Shown in pieces: positions 35,464 to 43,700 of a stretch of DNA of 64,000 nucleotides. Positions within the stretch are counted from its first letter, which is position 1; every line of letters begins with the position of its first letter. The DNA is taken from assembly GCA_964638675.1 (NCBI GenBank), contig CAZXAU010000003.1, positions 114,876-178,875 of the forward strand, given 5' to 3'. Made by a program: the position numbers and the translations under genes. The DNA is from SIG714 sp964638675 (lineage in GTDB: Bacteria; Bacillota; Clostridia; Oscillospirales; CAG-272). Under the pieces are notes generated by a model. The model ran no database searches and was not told the origin of the DNA. It was given only the letters and a program-made list of their open reading frames with translations.

Positions 35464-36534
35464 TCAACCAATCATTGATTCCAAATCAATAAAATACAAC
35501 AAAAATGAGCAAATGCTGATGATCGCAAATATGATAGTCCCGGGATTCAAAAGCATTGATTTCATACAGTCGGACGTTTCGAGCGAGCAGTCCTCTGTGG
35601 GTTCGCACTCGTTCACGTTGTCTTTCTCAAGCACAGGCTTAAGTGATGATGATGTATACCTCACGCAGTAAACTATGAAAAGTGCCATACCGATACCGGC
35701 GATAAGAAGTCGTATAAGTACATATATTCCCAAACCAATTTCGGAATCTCCGATCGACATCGGAATTACAGAACCGCTGATGTTCATCAATGTATGCAAT
35801 ACTATAGTATACCAAATGTTTCCGCTTTCAAGATAGATCACTCCGAAAACGATTCCGACAAAGAAAGCATAAAAGAACTGCTCGAAATTACCGTGGATAA
35901 GTCCGAAGAGAAGTCCGCTGAAAATTACCGAACCCAGACCCGAAAATTTTGCTGTTCGATCAATAAGCATCTTTCTGAACACAAGCTCTTCAACGATTCC
36001 GGGAATCACGGCCACAAAAATGATAAGTTCGGGAATGCTTGCACCGCTGATTCCGCTTTCAACAATGTTTCCGGGGTCTGTTCCAAAGAGTGCGCTCAGA
36101 AAAGAATTTACATAATTGCCGCATAACGCACCTGCAGTCATGGCAAAAATGCAGACAGCAAATCCGGCTGCCAGATATCCGAATGATCTATTCTTCCTGA
36201 CGATCTTGCTTTTCGGAAAGAAATGAATCATCAGTGCAACGATCGGGAAAAGGATCAGATGAACAAGTACAGTCGAGATAACTACACTATAACGGGCAAT
36301 CGTTTCTGCATCCAAAAAACGATCCAGCAGAGCGACAAAAGCACTCGCAGCAACAGATTCTATTATCAAAAATGCAAAAAAGCAAAAGCAAATGCCCGAA
36401 AAGATCTTTCTCGCCTTTTTAATCTTTCCCTTCCTTATCAAAAGCTGTTGCTCAGGACTGATTACGCTAAAATCAGTCTGATCGTATGCCGTGGAAGCAT
36501 ATGAAGATATATTATTATCAAAACCGTTATTCAT
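35464..36534 (-). CDS. CPBP-family intramembrane glutamic endopeptidase
   Basis: The 356-residue membrane protein has about eight hydrophobic helices and the three CPBP (Abi) motifs: EELVFRKML (EExxxR) near residue 190, FGLIHGN (FxxxH) near residue 224 and HTLMN (HxxxN) near residue 265. Relatives include Rce1-type prenyl proteases and bacteriocin self-immunity proteins. The start at 36534 overlaps the HIT stop by 4 bases and has aggagaaaatgtc upstream; a longer frame runs into the HIT gene and is not used. The substrate is unknown. Confidence 0.87.
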   Translation of the reverse strand: MNNGFDNNISSYASTAYDQTDFSVISPEQQLLIRKGKIKKARKIFSGICFCFFAFLIIESVAASAFVALLDRFLDAETIARYSVVISTVLVHLILFPIVALMIHFFPKSKIVRKNRSFGYLAAGFAVCIFAMTAGALCGNYVNSFLSALFGTDPGNIVESGISGASIPELIIFVAVIPGIVEELVFRKMLIDRTAKFSGLGSVIFSGLLFGLIHGNFEQFFYAFFVGIVFGVIYLESGNIWYTIVLHTLMNISGSVIPMSIGDSEIGLGIYVLIRLLIAGIGMALFIVYCVRYTSSSLKPVLEKDNVNECEPTEDCSLETSDCMKSMLLNPGTIIFAIISICSFLLYFIDLESMIG

Positions 36535-36869
36535 GACATTTTCTCCTGCAATTGACATCCGCCGATAACATGGAAATGCAGATGTTTGACGCTCTGACAT
36601 CCGTGCTCTCCAACATTCGATATCACTCTGTATCCTTTCTCAAGTCCGCATATACCGGCGATCTTCGGTATAACAGTGAATATTTTTGCAACGACCGCAC
36701 AGTTCCCTTCGGTTATCGCATTGACAGATTCAATGTGGCATTTAGGGATCACAAGAACATGCACGGGAGCCTGAGGATTTATATCGCAAAAAGCAAGTAC
36801 ATCATCATCCTCATAAACCTTTTTCGAAGGGATCACGCCCTCAATAATTTTACAGAATAAACAATCCAT
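36531..36869 (-). CDS. HIT-family (HINT-type) nucleotide hydrolase
   Basis: The 112-residue protein carries the histidine triad HLHFHVIGG near residues 96-104 and the N-terminal CLFCKIIEG that is typical of HINT proteins, which hydrolyse purine phosphoramidates such as adenosine-AMP-lysine. It is cytoplasmic and full-length. The ribosome-binding site aaggag precedes the ATG. It is translationally coupled to the CPBP gene downstream by an ATGA overlap. Confidence 0.93.
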   Translation of the reverse strand: MDCLFCKIIEGVIPSKKVYEDDDVLAFCDINPQAPVHVLVIPKCHIESVNAITEGNCAVVAKIFTVIPKIAGICGLEKGYRVISNVGEHGCQSVKHLHFHVIGGCQLQEKMS

Positions 36870-37101
36870 AAAAAATCTCCTTAAAGTGTTTTACATAAAG
36901 TATATTATATTTCCGACTGTAATTTCATTGCTTGAGTATTCAGCAAAGTTTTTTATAGTCAGATCATGATTTTGCAGAGCACAAAAGCTTGAAATTTCAC
37001 TTCAATACGCTTTCAGCCGTTTAAAAAGATAAAGTTAATATCATTATATATATGATAACATATTAAACTGAAAAATTCAAGTTTTTTTTGCAAAAATAAG
37101 A
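36870..37101. other. Divergent intergenic region without genes
   Basis: The space between the HIT gene and the DUF1858 gene holds the promoters of both. A long A/T-rich imperfect dyad (37034-37068, core atatcattatatatatgata) lies upstream of the plus-strand promoter and could bind a regulator. No coding frame was found. Confidence 0.35.
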
Positions 37102-37129
37102 TTGACTTTTCAAATAAATATGTTATAAT
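37102..37129 (+). promoter_or_regulatory. Sigma-A promoter of the DUF1858-trmK operon
   Basis: TTGACT (37102-37107) and TATAAT (37124-37129) are separated by 16 bases. The leader to the first ATG is about 100 nt. Confidence 0.65.
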
Positions 37130-37235
37130 ATAATTGGTAGTGTGTGTTGCGGAACACAAACAAACACTATAGCTGAAACTCAACAGCTTTATAAAGGATT
37201 TTTGTAAAGGTATAAGGAAAGGAACGGTCAAAAAA

Positions 37236-37436
37236 ATGACAGTTACAAAAAAAACCATTATCGGCGATGTTCTTGATTTTGATGCAGGAACAGCAAAATT
37301 TTTCTTGGAGATAGGAATGCACTGCCTCGGATGCCCGGCGTCGAGAGGCGAAAGCATCGAGGAAGCATGTGCTGTGCACGGAACAGATGCTGAAGCACTT
37401 GTCCTGGCAATCAACGATTATCTCGCAACAAAATAG
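37236..37436 (+). CDS. DUF1858 small protein with CxxCP motif
   Basis: The 66-residue protein matches DUF1858, the small domain also found at the N-terminus of ScdA-type iron-repair proteins. It has MHCLGCPASRGESIEEAC with the conserved Cys pair near residues 29-32, which could bind a metal or form a disulfide. The ribosome-binding site aaggaaagga precedes it. It is followed 6 bases later by trmK, so they share an operon. Its function is not known. Confidence 0.87.
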   Translation: MTVTKKTIIGDVLDFDAGTAKFFLEIGMHCLGCPASRGESIEEACAVHGTDAEALVLAINDYLATK

Positions 37437-37442
37437 ATCCCG

Positions 37443-38138
37443 ATGAAGCTGAATAAGCTTGACAACAGGCTTCAGGCGGCGGCATCCCTTGTCAGGCAGG
37501 GTGCCGTCGTCGCCGATATCGGAAGCGACCACGCCTATCTGCCGATATACCTGTGCCTGAGCGGCATTATATCTTCGGCGGTCGCAAGCGATATCAACGA
37601 AGGACCTGTCATAAATGCAAGAGAAAATGTTGCCGAAAATCATCTTTGCGATAAAATTCAGGTCAAGAGGGCGGACGGTCTTAAGGGACTCGAAGATTAC
37701 ACCTTTGATACCGTATGCGTCTGCGGAATGGGGGGAGAGCTGATTTTCGATATAATCAACTGTGAAACAGTTAAAAAAAGAAAACCCGAGCTTATACTCC
37801 AGCCGATGTCCTCAATTCACGACCTGTCATACCTGCTTGCAAAGACAGGCTTTGTTACGGTCGATGATGTACTCGTAAATGAAGGCAGTAAGATATACCG
37901 TGTAATGAAAGTGCTGTATACAGGAATCCCCTATTCTGTCTCACCGATAGAAGCATATATCGGCAGTATCAACCTGAGACGTGCCGACAGCGTGACGCTC
38001 GAATATGTAAAGAGAGTCAGACAGACCAATAAAAAAATTATCGCATCAAAGCAGTCAGCAGGTTCCGATGTTTCATGTGAGCAACTTCTTGAAGATGAGA
38101 TAGAAAACTATTTAAACAATATAACGGATATTCCTTAG
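37443..38138 (+). CDS. trmK: tRNA (adenine(22)-N1)-methyltransferase TrmK
   Basis: The 231-residue methyltransferase has an N-terminal Rossmann core with VVADIGSDHAYLPIYL near residues 22-37 (AdoMet binding), ASDINEGP near residue 48, and CVCGMGGELI near residues 90-99. A C-terminal coiled-coil follows (about residues 175-225). The family methylates A22 of tRNA-Ser and tRNA-Tyr in Firmicutes. As in Bacillus (yqfN-yqfO) it is followed by a Nif3-like gene, although here an inserted repeat of about 130 bp separates them. Confidence 0.92.
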   Translation: MKLNKLDNRLQAAASLVRQGAVVADIGSDHAYLPIYLCLSGIISSAVASDINEGPVINARENVAENHLCDKIQVKRADGLKGLEDYTFDTVCVCGMGGELIFDIINCETVKKRKPELILQPMSSIHDLSYLLAKTGFVTVDDVLVNEGSKIYRVMKVLYTGIPYSVSPIEAYIGSINLRRADSVTLEYVKRVRQTNKKIIASKQSAGSDVSCEQLLEDEIENYLNNITDIP

Positions 38139-38153
38139 AAAGAGAATAAGTTT

Positions 38154-38283
38154 GAAAGATAAATCTTTTAAACAGCGTTTTGTGACTTTCGCCACCGAAA
38201 ATGCGATTTTGCTTCGCAAAGCCAGTCCCAATTCCGCAAGAAAGGAAGCTTTCGCAATGCGAAAGCTATGATCATAAATATGA
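38154..38283 (+). repeat. Dispersed leader repeat, copy A, with SD-hairpin-AUG module
   Basis: This sequence is about 78% identical by eye, with small gaps, to the minus strand at 45484-45618. Shared blocks include cgttttgtg, gcgattttgc and ccaattccg, then aaaggaagctttcgca and gcgaaagctatgatcata. It ends with a perfect hairpin agctttcgc-aat-gcgaaagct (38247-38267) placed exactly between the Shine-Dalgarno sequence aaagga (38241-38246) and ATG (38268). In the other copy the stem is conserved and only the loop differs (aaca). It supplies the leader and start region of the nif3-like gene. Confidence 0.75.
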
Positions 38284-39053
38284 CATACAGTGAGCTTTAT
38301 TCGGCACTTGACGAAATGTTCCCGATCTCCCTGAGGGCAAAATGGGACAACGACGGGGATATGATATCCATCGATAAAAATGCCGAAATCAAAAAAGTAC
38401 TTATAGCGCTTGATGTAAACGCCCCAACGATCGAAAGAGCGATAGAAGGCGGCTTTGACCTTGTGATATCACATCATCCGCTGATCTTCTCGCCGCTCAG
38501 GAGAATAAATGAAGATGATGTAGCATCAAAACGTGTTCTGGCACTCCTGAGAGCAGGAATAAGAGTCATGTCGTTCCACACAAGACTTGACTGTGTGGCA
38601 GTGAATGACGAGCTGTCAAAGACACTTATGCTGAGCGATGTAGAAACATATGAATATGACGGTATGCCAATGGGAAGGATGGGAAAGCTTCCCGAATCGA
38701 TGACATGCAAAGAGCTTTCCGGATATATAAAAGAAAAGCTGTCAGCACCGAGTGTGGTATTCACCGATAATACCCCCTGCGAAAAAAAGATAGAAAAGCT
38801 CGCACTGCTCGGCGGAGGAGGATGCTCTGCTGCGTCAAGTGCAAAAGCGGCAGGTGCGGACGCACTCCTGACAGGAGATTATTCATACAACCCTCTCATT
38901 GATTACGGTGAATCTGATTTCCCGATATTTGCGGCAGGTCATTTTTATACAGAAAACCCGGTGTGCGGATTTTTAGAAAAAACAGTAAGAGATCTCTGTC
39001 CAGAAGCGCAAACAGAAATATTCAACTCAAACACACTGAAAACCGAATTGTGA
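38280..39053 (+). CDS. Nif3-like dinuclear metal-centre protein (YqfO type)
   Basis: The 257-residue protein matches the Nif3/NIF3-like family: AKWDNDGDMI near residue 21, LALDVNAPTIERAI, the metal-binding HHPLIF near residue 65, SFHTRLD near residue 97 and a C-terminal GHFYTENPV. It forms hexamers with a two-metal centre; proposed roles include GTP cyclohydrolase I-like activity and a cofactor-related hydrolase, unproven here. Start 38280 (MTYSELYSALDEM) aligns with the family N-terminus. An ATG four codons earlier (38268) belongs to the dispersed leader repeat and could also be used. It lies downstream of trmK. Confidence 0.88.
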   Translation: MTYSELYSALDEMFPISLRAKWDNDGDMISIDKNAEIKKVLIALDVNAPTIERAIEGGFDLVISHHPLIFSPLRRINEDDVASKRVLALLRAGIRVMSFHTRLDCVAVNDELSKTLMLSDVETYEYDGMPMGRMGKLPESMTCKELSGYIKEKLSAPSVVFTDNTPCEKKIEKLALLGGGGCSAASSAKAAGADALLTGDYSYNPLIDYGESDFPIFAAGHFYTENPVCGFLEKTVRDLCPEAQTEIFNSNTLKTEL

Positions 39054-39124
39054 CGATAAAACCGGAGACAAAAAACGATCAAAAATCAGGAAAAACCAAA
39101 ACATAAAGAAATATCAAATGTATT

Positions 39125-39183
39125 TTGACTACATCAATTTGACGCAGTCAACTTGCCCCAGTCAATTTGACATAGTCAATAAT
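39125..39183 (+). repeat. Four tandem 14-bp units forming TTGAC-N3-GTCAA dyads
   Basis: Four successive 14-base units (39128-39141, 39142-39155, 39156-39169, 39170-39183) have the consensus acncagtcaatttg. Read across the unit borders they form four dyads of the type TTGAC-N3-GTCAA at 39125, 39139, 39153 and 39167; the second and fourth are perfect and the others have one mismatch. The array ends 32 bases before the prfB start codon and is a candidate protein-binding array. Confidence 0.65.
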
Positions 39184-39215
39184 ATTACAAACACGAATAA
39201 GAACGGAGACAAAAG

Positions 39216-40325
39216 ATGATTATACAACTTGATGAAGCCAAAAGACGGCTTCTTGAACTTAAAGAAGAGATAGACGACCTGGGTCAGGCACTCCGCATCA
39301 CCGAAAAGCGTGAAAAGGTTGCCGAGCTTGAAGAAATGACAAATGATACAAATTTCTGGTCGGATCAGCAGAATTCAAGCAAAGTACTGCGTGAAATCAA
39401 ACAGCTCAAAGATAAAATAGCGGCTTTTGAAGCACTCGAAAACAAGCATGCCGACACACTCGGACTTGACGAACTTGCGATCGAAGAAAACGATGAATCA
39501 TTCACAGAAGAAATTCTCTCATCGGTAAGAGAGATAGAGCAGATCGAATCAAAAATGAGAATTGAAGTGCTCCTGTCAGGTGAATATGATGCCAACAATG
39601 CGATAGTATCATTCCACCCGGGTGCAGGCGGAACCGAAGCTCAGGACTGGGCATTGATGCTCTACCGTATGTATTGCCGTTGGGGCGAAAAACAGGGCTA
39701 CAATGTAAAACTCGTTGACTGGCTTGACGGAGAAGAGGCCGGAATAAAGAGTGCCACAATAATGGTTGAAGGTCTGAATGCATACGGATACCTCAAGAGT
39801 GAAAACGGCGTGCACCGCCTCGTGAGAGTTTCACCGTTCGATTCATCTGGAAGACGCCATACTTCGTTTGCATCGGTGGAGGTCATGCCCGAATTCAATG
39901 ACGACGGATCTATAGAACTTAAGGAAGAAGACCTCGAGATCACAACACATAAATCAAGCGGAGCAGGCGGACAGCATATCAATAAAACAGAATCGGCGAT
40001 ACGTATAGTCCATAAGCCCACAGGAATCGTTGTAGGCTGTCAGACAGAAAGAAGCCAGCTGCAAAACAAAGAAACAGCCCTCAAAATGCTCAAAAGCAAA
40101 CTGATGGAGATCAAAGCAAGAGAACAGCTTGAAAAGATCGAAGATATCCAGGGCGTAAAAACCAATATCGAATGGGGCTCGCAGATAAGATCATATGTAT
40201 TTATGCCCTATACACTGGCAAAGGATAACCGCACAGGTTACGAAGACGGAAACATTCAGGCAGTCATGGACGGCGAGATTGACGGATTTATCAACGCATA
40301 CCTCAAAATGAATGCTAATCAGTAA
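39216..40325 (+). CDS. prfB: Peptide chain release factor 2
   Basis: The 369-residue factor reads UAA and UGA stop codons and triggers peptide release. The RF2-specific SPF tripeptide is present in VRVSPFDSSGRR near residue 205, and the GGQ catalytic motif in SGAGGQHINKTES near residues 248-260. The N-terminal helical domain is complete in one frame, without the in-frame UGA and +1 frameshift site common in other bacteria, so autoregulation by frameshifting is absent. The 14-bp dyad array lies just upstream. A terminator follows. Confidence 0.95.
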   Translation: MIIQLDEAKRRLLELKEEIDDLGQALRITEKREKVAELEEMTNDTNFWSDQQNSSKVLREIKQLKDKIAAFEALENKHADTLGLDELAIEENDESFTEEILSSVREIEQIESKMRIEVLLSGEYDANNAIVSFHPGAGGTEAQDWALMLYRMYCRWGEKQGYNVKLVDWLDGEEAGIKSATIMVEGLNAYGYLKSENGVHRLVRVSPFDSSGRRHTSFASVEVMPEFNDDGSIELKEEDLEITTHKSSGAGGQHINKTESAIRIVHKPTGIVVGCQTERSQLQNKETALKMLKSKLMEIKAREQLEKIEDIQGVKTNIEWGSQIRSYVFMPYTLAKDNRTGYEDGNIQAVMDGEIDGFINAYLKMNANQ

Positions 40326-40384
40326 GATTTTGGAGCATCACTTATAAAGAACTCAAAAAAACAGTTGAATACACTATAAAAAAG

Positions 40385-40416
40385 AAACGGACAGTCATAT
40401 TGATTGTCCGTTTTTT
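40385..40416 (+). terminator. Terminator of prfB
   Basis: The stem aaacggaca ... tgtccgttt with a T6 tail starts 60 bases after the prfB stop. Confidence 0.85.
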
Positions 40417-40433
40417 ATATCTTTTAGCTTTGG

Positions 40434-40553
40434 TCAATTAATATAGCCGCCTCCGTTGCCGCCGACAAATAAAATGTTATCGGACGAATTTAATACAACT
40501 TTGTAGCAATCAACCGCTCTACATATCAATACTGTTGCGTTTACACTTAACAT
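40434..40553 (-). CDS. Candidate 39-residue peptide with Gly-rich C-terminus
   Basis: A minus-strand frame with a plausible ribosome-binding site (agaggggaa, 5 bases before the ATG at 40553) encodes a peptide starting MLSVNATVLICRAVDCYKVV and ending ILFVGGNGGGYIN. It has two Cys and a Gly-rich tail. It lies between the prfB and lectin-gene terminators, so it would be an independent small gene. The tail is reminiscent of modified or signalling peptides, but no modification enzyme or transporter is adjacent. It may be spurious. Confidence 0.35.
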   Translation of the reverse strand: MLSVNATVLICRAVDCYKVVLNSSDNILFVGGNGGGYIN

Positions 40554-40642
40554 AACAATTCCCCTCTCAAAGGTCGAACAATTGTCTTGAAAAATGTTTT
40601 AAACCTTTGCACAAACGTATGATATAAAGGTCAGAAACACCG

Positions 40643-40680
40643 AAAAGCCCACAAAAGAATCGTGTTATTCTGTGGGCTTT
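40643..40680 (-). terminator. Terminator of the lectin-protein gene
   Basis: The hairpin aaagcccaca ... tgtgggcttt, with A/T-rich flanks, lies 88 bases beyond the stop of the lectin-domain gene. Confidence 0.75.
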
Positions 40681-40767
40681 ATTGTTGCCAGATCTGTATT
40701 GTCTGACACCGGTGTTCTCAAGCCTTTTTTGTTTTCACATTTTTTATCTTACAACATCAGCCGACCC

Positions 40768-43700
40768 TCAGAACGGAGCGTCAACAATATAGTAATCGCT
40801 CGGCAACATTTCGTCGCCCGAAGGTATCTGATTGATATGGTATGTCTTTCTGACTCCGTTGTATGTCAGATCCTTTTCAGCGTCGGTTATAAGTGCTGCC
40901 ATTGGCGTTGAATTTATACCTCTGAAATAGTATACCTTTCCTCCGATCTTCTGCCAACCTGTCAGCACATCGCCGTAGGCTATTCCTTCGTTCAGTTTAT
41001 TGCTTCTCGAAAGATATACATATGCTCCCTCGTCTGTAAGCATCCATCCCGACTGTATCTCTCCTTTTATATAATAGTTGGGATTGCCCGTAACTGTGTT
41101 GTTCATCCAACCGGTGTATGCCTTCACAAGGTGGTTTTCATCGAATTCTCTTACGATTCCGCCGACAGTTCTCTCGCTTCCCTCAAACATATAGTAATTC
41201 ACACCGTCATTGATTGCGAAATAGTATGCATTTTGAGTCTTTACGCCCGGATTATCTATAATATTTCCACTTGCAGATACCCAGCCTGTATACTGAACAC
41301 CTTTTACATAAAACTTGGTTCCGACTCCGTCATTATAGAATCCCTCACATATTGTAAGTCTGTCTGTTTCTTCATTGTAAATATAGAATCTCTTGGTTCC
41401 GTTTACATCCGGGTATTCTCCGCTCTTCCGGCATTTATAGCCGTTTGACAGATAGAAATATGACTCTCTTGCTCCGTCTCCGTCTGTATCTGCCCAACCG
41501 GTTACATATACCCCATCAGAATTATAGAATCTTACTCCGCCCTCTTCTTCTCTGAGTCCTGTGAATACAGAATTATCAGCGTTGAAATAATATACGGTTC
41601 CGCCAATATTGAGTAATTCTCCCTTGAAGAGTGCTCCGGTCGTCAGGAAGCGGTAAAGTTTTCCACCTATTCTCATCCAACCTGTAGACATATCGCCGTA
41701 AGAATCGCCTGCACTTCTTGCAAAGTAATATGTATTTCCGTCGAGCTCCTGCCAACCTGTAATCTTTTCGCCGTTTACATAATAGTTGCGTGCACCTGTT
41801 GTCGGGTTGTTCATCCAGCCTGTATATGTCTTTAAAAGGTGGTTTTCATCAAATTCTCTTACGATTCCGCCGTATGTAAGACTATCGCCGACAAACATAT
41901 AGTGATCTATTCCGTTGCCGATCGTAAAATAATATGCGTTCTTCGTCTTTACTCCGGGGTTCTCAACGATATTTCCGCTTGCAGATACCCAGCCTGTATA
42001 CTGTATGCCTTTTATGTAGAATTTTGTTCCTACACCGTCGTTATAGAAACCGTCGCATATTGTAAGTCTGTCTGTTTCTTCATTGTAAACATAGAATCTC
42101 TTGACTCCGTTTACGTCTGGGTATTCTCCGCTCTTCTGACATTTATAGCCGTTTGACAGATAGAAATATGACTCTCTTGCTCCGTCTCCGTCGGTATCTG
42201 CCCATCCCGTGACATATACACCTTCGGCATTATAGAATCTTACTCCGCCCTCTTCGGCACGAAGTCCGGTGAAAACAGAGTGGTCATCGTTGAAATAATA
42301 TGAAACTCCGGCAACCTTGAGTGTTTCTCCCTCAAAGAGTGCACCTGTCGTCAGGAAGCGGTAAAGCTTGCCGCCTATCCTCAGCCAACCTGTGACCATA
42401 TCGCCGTATCCACGGGTATCGGTTATAGATCTTGAGAAGTAATATGTATTACCGTCAATTTCCTGCCATCCGTCAACAATTGCACCGTCTACGTAATAGT
42501 TCTTCGCTTCTGTAGTCTTATTTGTATACCATCCGGTGTATGCTTTAACGGTATGATCTTCGTTGAATTCACGCACTATACCGCCTATTGTCTTTTCTCT
42601 TTCGGTAACCTGAATAAAGTCTTTTCCGTCACCGAATGCGAAATAATATGCATCCTTTATCGTCACAGATGCCTGTCCGTTAAGGATAGTTCCGTCAGGC
42701 TTTATCCAACCGTAAACCTGGGTACCGTCTTTATAGTACTTGAGTCCGCTTTCGGTATCAAGAAATCCGGTGTATTTCGAGAGTTTTCCTGTTGTTTCAT
42801 CATATTCATAATAAAACGCACCGATCTTTCTCGATTCCTTACATTGAAGCGATGTTGTTGCATAGAAATATGCATCATTAACACCGTCTCCGTCAGTGTC
42901 CTGCCAACCTGTGCAGGGATATCCCTGTTTGTAGAACATCGTTCCGTCTTCTGTATCAACAAACCCCTCAAGTGCCGAATGATCTTCTGTGAAAAGATAT
43001 GTCTTTCCGGAGATCTTAAGGCTGTCGCCTATGAACATAGCTCCATCAGACGCCCCGAAATAATACCATTTATTATTAATGTTGAACCATCTTGTAGCGT
43101 ATTCATTGTCTTTGTAATAGTAACGGGTGACTCCGTCTTCATCAAGGAATCCTCTCTTCGTACCATTGCGGTGTTTGCATACCACACATATTCCGTTTTC
43201 GTCGTATTTATGGTCAGATATGATCTTGACGTTTTCGCATACATGGCATTCATGCCAATGCTGCGACATATCCGCATCCCAATTGCTTGAGTGAAGCTTT
43301 CCGCCGATATATTGAGCACCTACTACACTTAAATCTTCCCATTCGCAGATGTAATAGCGATAAGCATTTTCAAGATCATCCCACGTAAGATATCCTATAG
43401 GATAACATCCTTGCAGATAATGCTGATAATATCCAGAAGGCTGATTTCTTGCCCAGCAAGTATAATTAAAAGGCTCGTCCGTTACCCACTTCCATCTTCC
43501 TTCCTCATCGGTGGCTCCGAGATAATAAGAGGTTCTATAGATTTGATTTGCATATGAAAGTACAACTGTATTTTCGCTCGAATCTTTAATAGTAGCAAGA
43601 TGACCGCCCGCATTCTCGCACAATTTCTTTGCATCATGCCATGTCACCGCTTGTGTATATGCCTTATAAACATGACCGTCGTATAGCAACAACTGATTGC

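Noticed and set aside
39128..39183. 14-bp tandem units as replication iterons
   Set aside because: No initiator gene or origin features are nearby and the surroundings are chromosomal housekeeping genes.
41101..42530. Repeats in the lectin gene as a CRISPR array
   Set aside because: Units are about 708 bp, coding and contiguous, without short repeats and unique spacers; no cas gene is present.
42553..43290. 245-codon plus-strand frame and similar ones at 41131 and 41839 in the lectin gene
   Set aside because: They recur with the 708/714-bp repeat because the DNA is repeated; the minus-strand frame has signal peptide, domains and promoter.
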